The notes under the pieces are model-generated. The model was not told the DNA's origin, searched no databases, and saw nothing but the letters and a program-made list of their open reading frames with translations. Source: an uncultured Lachnospiraceae bacterium (GTDB taxonomy: Bacteria; Bacillota; Clostridia; Lachnospirales; Lachnospiraceae). From it: a stretch of 56,447 nucleotides of DNA. Shown one piece after another: positions 18,994 to 28,163 of this stretch. Where the stretch lies: assembly GCA_947366105.1 (NCBI GenBank), contig CANAZK010000002.1, positions 1 to 56,447 on the forward strand. Reading direction: 5' to 3'. Each line of letters begins with the position of its first letter. Within the stretch, counting starts at the first letter, position 1. A program made the translations under genes and the position numbers.

Positions 18994-19020
18994 ATGCCTC
19001 TCAAAAAAAGGTACATGAAC

Positions 19021-19147
19021 AAAGAATCTCGTATACGAGATTCTCCGCCTGCGGCGAGTCGCATCAGCGACATAATTCTGTTCCGCCGCAGCGCGATCCC
19101 CCGGAGGGTTTTTATTTTATAGGTAACAAAGTTTCCTATAAAATAAA
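19021..19147. repeat. 127-base structured repeat, copy A
   Basis: It is nearly identical (about 90% by eye) to 49619-49745, in the same orientation. It contains a perfect 20-base palindrome GAATCTCGTATACGAGATTC, a GC-rich pair CTGCGGCG / CCGCCGCAG, and an AT-rich hairpin at the other end with arms TTATTTTATAGGTAAC and GTTTCCTATAAAATAA. Differences from copy B in the palindrome are compensatory (TATA against CATG), which implies selection for structure. No convincing protein is encoded. It lies between the FMN aptamer and its terminator. Confidence 0.88.
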
Positions 19148-19151
19148 AAAA

Positions 19152-19266
19152 CTTCTTTCATCCAGACTTTAACTGTTGCTGCCGGAATTCCTTAAGGTCA
19201 CCGGCTCTGCCATACGGCTCGCGGAGTATACCGCCAGTAGAGAATTTCACTCTGCCCTGAAGATTT
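19152..19266 (-). promoter_or_regulatory. FMN riboswitch (RFN element)
   Basis: The minus strand carries the conserved RFN blocks in order: ATCTTCAGGGCAGAGTGAAA, TTCTCTACTGGCGGTATA, CCGCGAGCC, CCGGTGACC, GGAATTCCGG and GTCTGGATGAAAGAAG. It binds FMN and lowers expression of the downstream riboflavin transporter gene. Confidence 0.95.
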
Positions 19267-19282
19267 ATTTTATGCTTTTTCT

Positions 19283-19311
19283 ATTATAATTCCATATTAC
19301 TTAAATGTAAA
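19283..19311 (-). promoter_or_regulatory. Promoter of the riboswitch-ribU transcript
   Basis: TTTACA and TATAAT are separated by 17 bases and placed about 15 bases before the aptamer. The -35 box overlaps the 3' end of the DUF1848 gene. Confidence 0.75.
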
Positions 19312-20251
19312 TATGTTTGGGAAACAAAAGTTGAAGTTCTTTTAATGATTTCACCTTACGCTCCGTCACCTTATCACTTTCATCAATCGTCCCGCACAAA
19401 ATCGGCGACGCCGGATTATATCTGCCGCAATTATTTGCAACGCTTTCCTCGCTGTAATTGGCATAACAATACTTACACCCATTTCTGCATGTATTATATG
19501 TGCCAATATCCACGCTCTCCACACATCCGCATTCCAGTCTCTGATTTTTGTCTTTTCCCACTCTCAGCCTGCAGCCGATTATGCTCTCTATAAGTTTTCT
19601 GTCAATACAGCAATTATGTTCTATGCCACACTCATCTAAATCTATGCTCTCGGCACAGCTTCCTGTCTGCATTCCATTATGTCCTGCAATTTGGCTTATG
19701 CTCTTTGCAAACTCTGACAGAATTGATTTATCAATTTCATACGCTTTAAGCAAATTCATATTCTTTCTGTTCTTCGCATACATATCGACAAAACTTATGA
19801 TGCACTTCTCCGTATATCCGTTAAGCGCCGCCGCAATCTGTTCAAACGCCTTCAGATGATATTCCGGCGTATATCTCCTTGTAAAAATAATCGGATCATA
19901 TCTCCAAACGACCTTTTCTTTCCCAATCCTTTTTGACAATTCTTGAAATATCGGAATCATCATATCCTTTTTATGAGGAACGTTACACTCTATATCTTTT
20001 CCATATCCGGTCAATGTAAACTGGAAGTAATAATTATATTTTGCAAGCCCATCCAATCTATTCATCATCGGTTGCGGATTTTTTGTCCAAAAAACAATGC
20101 AGTCAACCACCTCCGGCGATATATCAATCCTGCTGACCTGGTGTACGTTCATCGGGTTCCTCACATATCCAAACCCTTCTTTTATTCTATTGTAAAACCA
20201 ATCCGAATAATAATTGGGAATATCCGTTCTGCGACTTACACTTAATATCAT
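19301..20251 (-). CDS. DUF1848 family protein with C-terminal cysteine cluster
   Basis: 316 residues. Starts with MILSVSRRTDIPNYYSDWF, the family's diagnostic opening, followed by the WTKNPQPMM region and VVWRYDPIIFT. The C-terminal part has cysteines in LECGCVESVDIGTYNTC, then CRNGCKYCYAN, a CxxxCxxC-like set that could bind an iron-sulfur cluster. A radical-SAM relationship has been suggested for the family, but no enzyme activity is known to me. It is a single gene, with the glycogen debranching enzyme upstream. Confidence 0.85.
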   Translation of the reverse strand: MILSVSRRTDIPNYYSDWFYNRIKEGFGYVRNPMNVHQVSRIDISPEVVDCIVFWTKNPQPMMNRLDGLAKYNYYFQFTLTGYGKDIECNVPHKKDMMIPIFQELSKRIGKEKVVWRYDPIIFTRRYTPEYHLKAFEQIAAALNGYTEKCIISFVDMYAKNRKNMNLLKAYEIDKSILSEFAKSISQIAGHNGMQTGSCAESIDLDECGIEHNCCIDRKLIESIIGCRLRVGKDKNQRLECGCVESVDIGTYNTCRNGCKYCYANYSEESVANNCGRYNPASPILCGTIDESDKVTERKVKSLKELQLLFPKHIYI

Positions 20252-20307
20252 TCTTTGCTTACCTCTTTCGGATCAATTATCCAAACACCCCGATAAAGTC
20301 ATTCTTT

Positions 20308-22425
20308 TTACTTCACTTTAAAAACACATACAGATCTTGCTATCATCCGAATCCTTTCATCCAAAAGCAGAGGCTCTTTTCCCGGCTCTGGAATCGTGTT
20401 TTCTATATATCTCATTCCCGTATCTGCCATCACATACCAATTCAGTCCTGACCGCATGGATGGAAGAGTGAATTCCTGCTCCTCCCAGAAGACATTAACA
20501 GCCAAACAAATAATATCATCTCCTGTATTTTCTCTGTTCCTTCCTGCATAAACAACCCTCAGGACCTTGCAATTTTCATTTGGCTCAATTACCTGCATTT
20601 CAGGAAATCCCAAAGAACAACTGCCGGAAAACTTTCGGATAATTTCATGTTTCTTCCTGAACTGTATCATATATTTGAAAAATTCAAACACATCTTTATA
20701 TTTTTGTAATCTGTCCCAATCCAACCATGAAATCTCATTGTCCTGACAGTAAGCATTATTATTACCAAACTGGGTATTACAAAACTCGTCTCCTGCAAGA
20801 AACATAGGCGTTCCTCTGCTCATCATAAGGACGGCCGCTGCATTTTTTACCATACGGTTACGAAGGTTAAGCACCTCTTTATCATCTGTCTCTCCTTCTA
20901 TTCCGCAGTTCCAGCTTCTGTTATCGTCACTTCCGTCCGTATTATTCCAACCATTTGCTTCATTATGCTTGCTGTTATAAGAATATATATCCCAAAGTGT
21001 AAATCCGTCATGACACGTAATAAAATTTACCGAAGCATTATTTCCTCTATATTCAGGATTATAAATATCTTTAGAGCCGGTTATTCTCTTTGCGGCAACG
21101 CCGCCTAAACCATAATCTCCTTTTAAAAAGTTGCGCATATCATCCCGGTATTTTCCATTCCATTCTGACCAACGATACCATGCCGGGAAATTTCCTACCT
21201 GATACAGGCCTCCGGCATCCCATGCTTCTGCAATTAATTTTACATTTCCCAAAATAGGATCAAAAGCAAGGCTCTTTAACAGCGGAGGGTTACTCATCGG
21301 CGAACCATCTTCATTACGGCCTAAGATTGTTGCCAAATCAAAGCGGAAACCATCTATATGATATGCGGTTGTCCAGTAACGCAGACATTCGATAATCATT
21401 TGCTGTACAATTGGATTGTTGCAATTGAGCGTATTTCCGCAACCGCTGAAATTATAATAATAACCATCCGGTGTGAGCATATAGTAGATATTATTGTCAA
21501 ATCCCTTAAAGGAAAAAGAATGTCCCATTTCGTTTCCTTCTGCGGTATGATTAAATACCACATCCAAAAAGCATTCTATTCCATTATCATTCAATTCCTT
21601 TATCAGCTTCTTTAGTTCTGTCCCTTCATGATTATATTCTTCGCTAGCAGTATAACTTGTATTTGGTGCAAAAAAACTTACTGTATTATACCCCCAATAA
21701 TTCAAAAGCGGTTTTCCATCTTTTTCTCTGTAATCCATCATCTCATCAAATTCAAAAATCGGCATAAGCTCCACTGCATTGACGCCCAATTCTTTTAAAT
21801 AAGGGATTTTTTCTCTAAGTCCTTCAAAAGTTCCGGGATGCTTTACCCCAGAGGATTCATGTTTAGAGAATCCCCGGACATGCATTTCGTAAATAATAAG
21901 ATCTTCCATTGGAATTAATGGATTTCTACTTTTCCCCCAATCAAAATCATCCTTTACAACTCTCGCTTTATAACAAATCTTATCATCATTTTTCACACCC
22001 CATATACGTTGTCCGGTAACTGCCTTAGCATAAATATCCAACAAATAATTGTTTTTATTAAACAAGAGCCCTTTACGCGGTTCATAAGGTCCGTCTATCC
22101 TATACGCATATTCAAAATCCTCAATATGAATACCGAAAACGATCATGGAATAAACTTTACCGATTCTATAATTGTCAGGGAATTTCAAAACTGCAAAGGG
22201 TTCCTCCTCCATTTTCTTAAACAAAAGCAGTTCACAGGAAGTCGCTCCATTCGAATATACCGTAAAATTAACTCCACATGGAATAGCAGTAGCGCCATTC
22301 ATTTCATATATTCCGGGACGCACCTCAAAACCTCCGATGACATCCATCGGAACCATATGTATTCCCCTCATAGAAGAAATAATTAAATTTTCTTTATCAA
22401 TTTTATTATCCGCTAATTTTTCCAT
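20308..22425 (-). CDS. Glycogen debranching enzyme / isoamylase type (GlgX-like, GH13)
   Basis: Cytoplasmic alpha-1,6-glucosidase that debranches glycogen. The N-terminal CBM48-like domain (FEVRPGIYEMNGATAIPCGVNFTVYS, to about 150) is followed by the GH13 barrel: YEMHVRGFSKHESSGV, DVVFNHTAEG, the nucleophile in DGFRFDLATILGR, the acid in KLIAEAWDAGGLYQVG, and the stabiliser in FITCHDGFTLWD. 705 residues and no signal peptide fit GlgX-type enzymes. It is monocistronic. Confidence 0.92.
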   Translation of the reverse strand: MEKLADNKIDKENLIISSMRGIHMVPMDVIGGFEVRPGIYEMNGATAIPCGVNFTVYSNGATSCELLLFKKMEEEPFAVLKFPDNYRIGKVYSMIVFGIHIEDFEYAYRIDGPYEPRKGLLFNKNNYLLDIYAKAVTGQRIWGVKNDDKICYKARVVKDDFDWGKSRNPLIPMEDLIIYEMHVRGFSKHESSGVKHPGTFEGLREKIPYLKELGVNAVELMPIFEFDEMMDYREKDGKPLLNYWGYNTVSFFAPNTSYTASEEYNHEGTELKKLIKELNDNGIECFLDVVFNHTAEGNEMGHSFSFKGFDNNIYYMLTPDGYYYNFSGCGNTLNCNNPIVQQMIIECLRYWTTAYHIDGFRFDLATILGRNEDGSPMSNPPLLKSLAFDPILGNVKLIAEAWDAGGLYQVGNFPAWYRWSEWNGKYRDDMRNFLKGDYGLGGVAAKRITGSKDIYNPEYRGNNASVNFITCHDGFTLWDIYSYNSKHNEANGWNNTDGSDDNRSWNCGIEGETDDKEVLNLRNRMVKNAAAVLMMSRGTPMFLAGDEFCNTQFGNNNAYCQDNEISWLDWDRLQKYKDVFEFFKYMIQFRKKHEIIRKFSGSCSLGFPEMQVIEPNENCKVLRVVYAGRNRENTGDDIICLAVNVFWEEQEFTLPSMRSGLNWYVMADTGMRYIENTIPEPGKEPLLLDERIRMIARSVCVFKVK

Positions 22426-22489
22426 AACCCTTTCGTTCCTTTCAAAATCTCTGCTTTTAAAATAAGTATATCACAATCCATCCTGTAAT

Positions 22490-22525
22490 GAAAACCCCGA
22501 AAACCTGAGGTTTTCAGGGCCTGTC
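22490..22525 (-). terminator. Terminator after AlbA_2 pseudogene
   Basis: CCCTGAAAACC and GGTTTTCGGGG pair around TCA on the minus strand and are followed by TTTTC, just past the pseudogene remnant. Confidence 0.75.
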
Positions 22526-22560
22526 GATTACTCCTCACCATATCTCAAAACAAAACTTTT

Positions 22561-23548
22561 TTATTTCAAATAGTATTTTTTACCTCTATTCTTCCCATCA
22601 GACTTGATAATTTCCCAATGGCAAAATTTAGTAAGATAGCGTCTGGTTGTTGATTCTGCCATTCCTGTAACCTCAGCCATAATTTTAGTATATAGTTGTT
22701 TTAATATAATCCAACGCATCTTTCACCTGTTTCCATATAGGACCGGTAAAGCTTTTTTCGATAAAATCATCTGAAGCCTCCGCCTCTTCTGTATTAAATC
22801 TAACCAAATCGATCTGTGCACCTGGCACTAATTTATCCGGCCTTTCCGTAAACATAAGTACACCAATGTTTCGAATATCAATGCCCACATCCGTTACATT
22901 TGCAACCTCTGTAGCAAGTAACAAGTCCTCCAAAGAATATGAATTTAATTCATTTACCAATGAGCTATTGCTTTCTCTAAGAAAATCTTCCAAATAGCCC
23001 CGACGTATCATGTCTATAGTTGCAATTCTATTGACACGATCGTCGAAAGGTACAGAATTAAATTTATCAAATAATTCTGCTATCTCATCCTTTCTGGCTG
23101 CTGTCGTAAGTGATGCCGGACGTATCCAATATTGCATGCGTTTATCTATTTTTTTACCTTTTTCAGAATATACATCTATTGGTGCCTGATAAGGACCACT
23201 GTCCCCCGCTGTACACCACAAATATATCAGGTAAATTCCGTTATCTTGATAATTCACAACTTCCATTTTGGGAATATAACGTGGTACTATCTGATTGCAA
23301 TACTGAAAAATCTCTTGCTGAATAGAATCCAGTTCATCTATCGGAAGTCCTTTGGGTGGCAGCTCCGGAATACCGTCAATTGCTCTTACTCCAATTACCA
23401 GGTAACCGCCATTCATATTATGATAATCATTTGCAAATGCACAAATAGAACGAATAATATCTCCCGGATTCCATCCTTCCTTATATTCCACACGATTTTG
23501 CTCCACAACACGACCTGCGAGCAATGTATCTATTTTTAATGGTATCAT
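22561..23548 (-). pseudogene. AlbA_2 (Schlafen-like) ATP-binding regulator, internally deleted
   Basis: Residues 1-287 (stop at 22685) give a good N-terminal AlbA_2 domain: VEYKEGWNPGDIIRSICAFAND, then GGYLVIGVRAIDG, and the linker ending VKDALDYIKTTIY. Full-length members continue with an ATPase-like region and a C-terminal winged helix. Here the middle is gone. A 39-residue winged-helix tail (MAEVTGMAESTTRRYLTKF, 22680-22561) follows in another frame. I read this as one gene with an internal deletion of a few hundred bases. The truncated 287-aa product could still be made. Confidence 0.72.
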
Positions 23549-23559
23549 ACACCTTCACC

Positions 23560-23786
23560 TCAATTCAAATAACGAGCTGCCAACTCTTGAACTGCCAAAA
23601 CCGAGCCTTGATCATAGAATTCATTCGGATACTCTTTTTCCATCCGTCTTTCTTGTTTTAATATACCGAATATTCGAATTTTGCTGCTGAGAATTTTGTA
23701 TCTCTATGAGTATCTAGAAATTTTGTCACTTCATTTTGTATATATCGTTTTTTCCTCGCATCTGTAAAATTATATCTTGTTTTCAT
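23560..23786 (-). pseudogene. Remnant of a small gene upstream of AlbA_2
   Basis: Two short readings in series: 23786-23658 (42 aa, MKTRYNFTDARKKRYIQ...) and 23643-23560 (27 aa, MEKEYPNEFYDQG...ELAARYLN). They end 12 bases before the AlbA_2 start, and each looks protein-like in composition. They may be pieces of one decayed gene. I do not recognise a family. Confidence 0.4.
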
Positions 23787-23859
23787 GCTATTACTCCGCT
23801 TTCACTCTTCTCACGCCAAATTACTTGTATAAATTCTACCACAGTTCTCTTACTAAAGA

Positions 23860-23896
23860 AACAAAAAACTCCCTAAACCCGAAGTTCTGAGGAGTT
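23860..23896 (-). terminator. Terminator of the GntR-ABC operon
   Basis: AACTCC and GGGAGTT pair on the minus strand and are followed by TTTTTTG. About 215 bases between this point and the permease stop hold no recognisable gene. Confidence 0.65.
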
Positions 23897-24111
23897 ATAA
23901 ATCGTATTGAATTGTTCTGTAACGTATGATTAGCGTTTACGTAACCGGCTTAAATGGATTCAATCTATGGATAACATTCATAATGCTGCTCAAGAAATTG
24001 TCCTTACAGAAAGTACTTAAAAGTCATAACCATATGCGCTATAAAGGAGAGGCTTTTTATTGCCATTTATATTAATTAAGTTTTCCTGTTTTCATTCAGC
24101 TACCTTCTTAA

Positions 24112-24777
24112 TTAAAATTCTCGATCTGAATATAACTTTTTTGAGAGCAAAAATGAAAATAATAAAATCAAAGTAGCAATAAGAATAATACTGCCATTTA
24201 CTAGAAACATATTTTTACCGGCATATTCAAGGGCGTTAAAGAGCAGATATTCATTTCCCGGTAAAGAAGAAATAATTACCCACGCACTATACAGCGCTGC
24301 AAAAAGAGCGAGCGGTACAAGCATACCCCAAAATTTCCCCTTACTGTATCCCAACTTGAACAGGATTGGGAACATACAAAGATTAAAAACAGCAAACAGC
24401 AAATAGCTAATCGCCACAATAGGCAAAAACCATTCAAGGGGACCGTAATAATGTGACAGCGAGAAGCGGTCTGCGAAAATAGCCAGTGGAATACCTGTAA
24501 TTAACCCAACCAGTCCCATACAAATGGATAAAGCATATCTACCTCCCACAACAGAAGAACGCCTGATTGGCAGTGTCATATAGAGTATGTTCAGATCACC
24601 TTTTTCCTCTACCGCAAAAGTATTGACCGAAAAAAACAAGAACATAAAAACATTCGTTGGAACAACTAATAACGCCGAAATAAAACCGGCAGCCAGCGAA
24701 ATGACAGGAAGTAATAAAACTCGCATATGAAAGTATTTTATCGCTTTCCAATCAAACAGAGCCATTTGTTTCATCAT
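24112..24777 (-). CDS. ABC-2 type transporter permease
   Basis: 221 residues with about six hydrophobic segments (for example VLLLPVISLAAGFISALLVV and FLPIVAISYLLFAVFNLCMF) separated by short loops. This is the ABC_2_membrane layout, with the cytoplasmic IRRSSVVGGRYALS segment. It overlaps the ATPase gene by 26 bases, so the two form one exporter. The likely role is export of a small lipophilic molecule or peptide antibiotic; the substrate is unknown. Confidence 0.85.
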   Translation of the reverse strand: MMKQMALFDWKAIKYFHMRVLLLPVISLAAGFISALLVVPTNVFMFLFFSVNTFAVEEKGDLNILYMTLPIRRSSVVGGRYALSICMGLVGLITGIPLAIFADRFSLSHYYGPLEWFLPIVAISYLLFAVFNLCMFPILFKLGYSKGKFWGMLVPLALFAALYSAWVIISSLPGNEYLLFNALEYAGKNMFLVNGSIILIATLILLFSFLLSKKLYSDREF

Positions 24778-25624
24778 TTTTCCACCCCTTACTCATTCGT
24801 ACCATAATATCATCAAGAGAAACAGTTTCCGTTATCACACTTGCATTAAATCCTGCAATATCTTTTATCTCAATCATGCCATCAAAACCACCTGAATGTT
24901 CACGCAGCCCCAACATTTGTTTACGCTTTGATTGCGGTAAATCCCCAGCGCCGCCTCGAACTAAACAATACCTGTCAATCAATTCATCTTTTAAGCCATT
25001 ATATATAATTTTTCCATCTTTGATATAGGTGATATAATCGGCAATTTTCTCAAGATCACTGGTTATATGTGTAGAGAAAAATATTGTTCGATTTTCTTCT
25101 ACCATGTAGTCCCGGAAAATCCCAAGTATTTCTTCACGGCCAACAGGATCAAGCCCAGAAGTTGGCTCATCCAGTAATAACAACTTTGCGTCACGCGCCA
25201 ATATGGCGGCCATACCCAGTTTCATTTTCATACCACGCGACATTGTTTTATACTTCTGTTTCGGGTCAAGAGAAAACCGTTCCAAGTATTGATGAAAGGT
25301 TGTGCTGCTCCATTTTTTATAGAAAGGGCGCACAGCCTTTTCTATGTCAACAGGTGTCCAGTCCTCTTGATAATATGGTTGCTCAAATAAAACACCTATG
25401 TCTTCTTTCAGTGACACTTCATCCGCAGTCTTGCCAAACAGATTGATACTGCCGCCATCTTTCATCACCATACCTAAAATAAGTTTCAAAGTAGTAGTTT
25501 TCCCTGCGCCGTTTTCCCCGATAAATCCGCAGACAAAACCACCTGGAACCGAAAAGCTGATGTTATCCAGCAAAAAATTCTTATACTGTTTTCTAAGATT
25601 GGATATTTCAATCGCATTGTTCAT
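24752..25624 (-). CDS. ABC transporter ATP-binding protein
   Basis: 290 residues. Walker A GENGAGKTTTLKLI (about 37-50), Q-loop region VLFEQPYYQED, signature in the degenerate form MSRGMKMKLGMA, Walker B LLLLDEPTSGLDP, and H-loop FFSTHITSDLEKI. It energises the adjacent permease. Its start overlaps the GntR stop by ATGA. The set resembles YtrA-YtrB type antibiotic-sensing operons by layout. Confidence 0.93.
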   Translation of the reverse strand: MNNAIEISNLRKQYKNFLLDNISFSVPGGFVCGFIGENGAGKTTTLKLILGMVMKDGGSINLFGKTADEVSLKEDIGVLFEQPYYQEDWTPVDIEKAVRPFYKKWSSTTFHQYLERFSLDPKQKYKTMSRGMKMKLGMAAILARDAKLLLLDEPTSGLDPVGREEILGIFRDYMVEENRTIFFSTHITSDLEKIADYITYIKDGKIIYNGLKDELIDRYCLVRGGAGDLPQSKRKQMLGLREHSGGFDGMIEIKDIAGFNASVITETVSLDDIMVRMSKGWKNDETNGSV

Positions 25625-26004
25625 TCGCTTGTCCTCTCAATCGCATCAAGTATTTTATGAAGATCATTTACCGATAAACCCGCCAGCTTTCCACACCAAA
25701 CAGCAGCAGATAAGGCTTTTTCGGTTTCTTTCAAGTATTTGTCACGAATAAAAACATCATTGATTTTCTTTACATACACGCCCTTTCCGGGCATCGTTTG
25801 AACAAACCCTTCTAACTCTAATTCACTGTATGCCCTGGTAGTAGTTACTAAACTCACCTGTAAATCACGAGCAAGCCGGCGAAGTGATGGCAGAGGAGCA
25901 TTTTCGGTCAAATCTCCCGACAAAATAGCCATCTTGATTTGTTCTTTAATCTGCTCGTAAATTGGTACTCCCGATTGGTTTGATATAACAATATTCATTC
26001 CCAT
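25621..26004 (-). CDS. GntR family regulator, YtrA type
   Basis: 127 residues: a short winged helix (VPIYEQIKEQIKMAILSGDLTENAPLPSLRRLARDLQVSLVTTTRAYSELELEGFV) and a small C-terminal dimerisation tail. This is the YtrA-like subgroup that usually represses its own ABC operon. The start is 26004 behind GAAGGAATAC; the longer in-frame reading to 26232 overlaps the YCII gene and is not used. Confidence 0.9.
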   Translation of the reverse strand: MGMNIVISNQSGVPIYEQIKEQIKMAILSGDLTENAPLPSLRRLARDLQVSLVTTTRAYSELELEGFVQTMPGKGVYVKKINDVFIRDKYLKETEKALSAAVWCGKLAGLSVNDLHKILDAIERTSE

Positions 26005-26025
26005 GTATTCCTTCTCTTCCGTCTT

Positions 26026-26076
26026 ACTGTTCATGTATAGCAAGTACAGTATAGCATGAAGAAAGAACTGTGTCAA
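26026..26076 (-). promoter_or_regulatory. Promoter and candidate operator of the GntR-ABC operon
   Basis: TTGACA (26071-26076) and TATACT (26048-26053) are separated by 17 bases. The word TGCTATAC occurs twice, 15 bases apart: at the -10 box and again just downstream. This is a plausible GntR binding site; the operator role is inferred. Confidence 0.75.
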
Positions 26077-26200
26077 TCGTGAAAGGTAAAATGTAGTTGG
26101 GTGAAATAAGCATGAAACACCAAAACATAATTCAAAACAGACGCAAAAAACAGGAAACCTTTTCTTGATTTCCTGTTTTGATGTGCGTTCCTTTCCGCAA

Positions 26201-26500
26201 TTACAGCAAATAATTATTTTCTCGGTTTGCAATCTGAAAACCGACTAATTTGTAGGTTGCATATCCTCCTATAACCAGCGGCTCTGATTTGCAAATTTCT
26301 TCTGCCTCTTCACGGCTCTCTGTTTTTAGGATATACATACCCGCCATTCCCGGATAACCTTTAAAGACACCGCAGATTTCCAGCTTTCCTTCATCATCCA
26401 GCTTTCTTATATTCTCAACGTGTTCCATAACTACCTGTTTTGTCATTTTATTATAGGTCTTACTTTTTTCAATCATCATCATGTACATCAATTTTTCCAT
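26201..26500 (-). CDS. YCII-related domain protein
   Basis: 99 residues that fit the YciI-like fold: MEKLMYMMMIEKSK, a central FKGYPGMAGMYILKTESREEAEEI pattern and the conserved 'SEPLVIGGYATYKLVGF' ending. YciI-like proteins are small dimeric ferredoxin-like folds of mostly unknown role. It lies 124 bases upstream of the GntR promoter on the same strand and has a GGAG site before the ATG. Confidence 0.75.
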   Translation of the reverse strand: MEKLMYMMMIEKSKTYNKMTKQVVMEHVENIRKLDDEGKLEICGVFKGYPGMAGMYILKTESREEAEEICKSEPLVIGGYATYKLVGFQIANRENNYLL

Positions 26501-26831
26501 ACGTTCTTCTCCTTTACATTCTGTGGGGTTTCACTGGAGGTATTTGCTCCACTCTGTTTCACACAATATCAGTCACTAACCTCCCGACTTATTTATCCCG
26601 TGCCTCCCTTCCTGACTGAGTCAATATATATAACCGATGTCCAAACTCATCATTTTTTCCCGTATAGCAAATATACCCCCTGCCTAACGCCTCATTAAAA
26701 ACATCCTCCGAAAAACGTCTTACCAATCTCCATTACCATCAGCATATCATACATTTTACCTTTTCCTTTCCGAACACTGCAGTTTGATTCCAATATGAAA
26801 CCTTAATCCTAGTCTTGAATTTTGCCATATC

Positions 26832-27367
26832 TCATCGCTTCCATAAACCGGAATCTCTATATAGCCTCAAAGATTTTTCCATTTGACTCAAAGCGAATTT
26901 ATCTGCTTCTTTTTCTTTTGGGATATTTCTATATTCTTTCATATACTGCTTCAATAATCTTTTTCTATGAAAGCAGATACTTTTTTATTCATTTTTTCAA
27001 ATTGAATCCAGTGCCCTATTTCATGCAGGAACAAAAAAGTTGTATATATAATGTTTTTTTCAATTTTGCCATCACAATAAGGCTCAATTATTTTATTCAT
27101 AAACTCATGAATTCCGGTACCATCACACTCAAAAATATTGACAAGTTCTTCTATTGATAAATCAATGATATGTATTGCTGCTGTCGAACTAGTAAAATCA
27201 TGATTATCTCTCATATTCTCAAATTTTGTCCGCTCCTTTTCATCAACAGGATAAAAATACAGAGGAGAATTTCCTGCCATGATTTTCATTGCAACCTTTT
27301 CTAGCTTATCAAAAATAATTTTAGCATTATAAATGTTAATTACATTTATCAAATCTTTTAGTGGCAT
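26832..27367 (-). pseudogene. HExxH metallopeptidase-like gene (ImmA/IrrE type?), frameshifted
   Basis: The first frame (27367-26951, 138 aa) contains the zinc motif FLHEIGHWIQFE and stops at KDY. Shifting by one base at 26954 continues a 40-residue tail (LKQYMKEYRN ... LYRDSGLWKR) with KEKEADKFAL, the expected third-ligand EAD motif. The intact protein would be about 178 aa, like ImmA/IrrE-type peptidases that cut repressors. A single lost base (or a sequencing error) explains the break. The 330 bases between 26501 and 26831 hold no clear gene, only a 19-codon scrap. Confidence 0.7.
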
Positions 27368-27466
27368 AAATATCTTCGCCTCCTTACACTTTTCAATAAT
27401 TTCCGATTTTTGAACGCAATATGTACTCTTCCGATTACTGAGTTATTTTTGTCCCTTATCATCCTT

Positions 27467-27637
27467 TTAAATTTTACGTTTTATAGCAGGAATTATTTTT
27501 TTATGGATACCATACCCAACAGCACCAATTCCAGCAATTGCTAAGAAACTCCAACCTAATGCATTTGACGAAGACCCTTCCGTTATATTGCCATCATCCC
27601 AATCATGGTCATCCTCATAATCCCAATGTTTTGACAT
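27467..27637 (-). CDS. Small membrane protein, 56 aa
   Basis: An acidic N-terminus rich in Asp and His (MSKHWDYEDDHDWDDGN) is followed by one membrane span (LGWSFLAIAGIGAVGYGIH) and a basic tail KKIIPAIKRKI. The start at 27637 is set by AGGAGGG; an in-frame ATG at 27727 lacks a ribosome site. The function is unknown. It lies in the accessory zone. Confidence 0.6.
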   Translation of the reverse strand: MSKHWDYEDDHDWDDGNITEGSSSNALGWSFLAIAGIGAVGYGIHKKIIPAIKRKI

Positions 27638-27703
27638 ATACTTAACCCTCCTTTTCTTCAAGCTGTGACAAAACAAATCGCCGATGTTTTCCCCGCCGGT
27701 AAC

Positions 27704-27737
27704 CAAAAAAACTCCGCAGGTAAACACGCGGAGTCCA
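27704..27737 (-). terminator. Terminator after the DUF4160/DUF2442 pair
   Basis: GACTCCGCG and TGCGGAGT pair on the minus strand and are followed by TTTTTTT. Together with the hairpins at 28484 and 31030, it is one of three terminators that each sit just left of an rpsI-end-like core. Confidence 0.8.
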
Positions 27738-27764
27738 TATCCTGAATCTGTAGAATTGTTTTGC

Positions 27765-27821
27765 TTATCTCTTGGATAGTTCCAAATGCCTAAAATACGG
27801 CATTTTCAAGCAATTTGTCAG
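27765..27821. other. Attachment-site-like copy 1 of the rpsI 3' end
   Basis: The 12-mer TTATCTCTTGGA is identical to the stop end of rpsI (31092-31103). The 45 bases to its right resemble those beside copy 2 (28544-28600) at roughly 70%, including TCCAAA, TAAAATA and ATTTGT. This is the layout expected for the distal att site of an element integrated at the rpsI 3' end. Confidence 0.5.
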
Positions 27822-27874
27822 TTATCCATATGATTTCAGAATATCACATACCCTCCGGCCAAATACTTCTTACA

Positions 27875-28150
27875 CTATGCAATGGCTTCCTTCACATGCG
27901 GCAATGCATATAATGTGTCCGGATCAATATCAAGACAGGTTGTATCATCCCAATTTCCACTGATATCCCATGCAAGTGTATCGTTCATCACCGTACATCT
28001 ATCCAAAAATATTTCTATTTCTTTTAAACAGCAAAACGCCTCTTTTTCAATCATCTGTGACATATCATAATTTACTATTTTTCCATCTTCAAAATATACA
28101 TATACAGAATAATCCTGCATTGGAATAACCTGCACCACCTTTGGAAACAT
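27875..28150 (-). CDS. DUF2442 domain protein
   Basis: 91 residues with the DUF2442 pattern: FPKVVQVIPMQDYSVYVYFEDGKIVNYDMSQMI at the N-terminus and the conserved AWDISGNWDDTTCLDIDPDTLY near the end. It pairs with the DUF4160 gene 13 bases upstream. Such pairs are common in bacterial chromosomes and mobile DNA and behave like toxin-antitoxin-style modules in annotation, but I know of no proven activity. Confidence 0.85.
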   Translation of the reverse strand: MFPKVVQVIPMQDYSVYVYFEDGKIVNYDMSQMIEKEAFCCLKEIEIFLDRCTVMNDTLAWDISGNWDDTTCLDIDPDTLYALPHVKEAIA

Positions 28151-28163
28151 ACTATCACCTCCG

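Noticed and set aside
26420..26698. 92-aa plus-strand ORF
   Set aside because: It is antisense to the YCII gene with a composition typical of an opposite-strand shadow.
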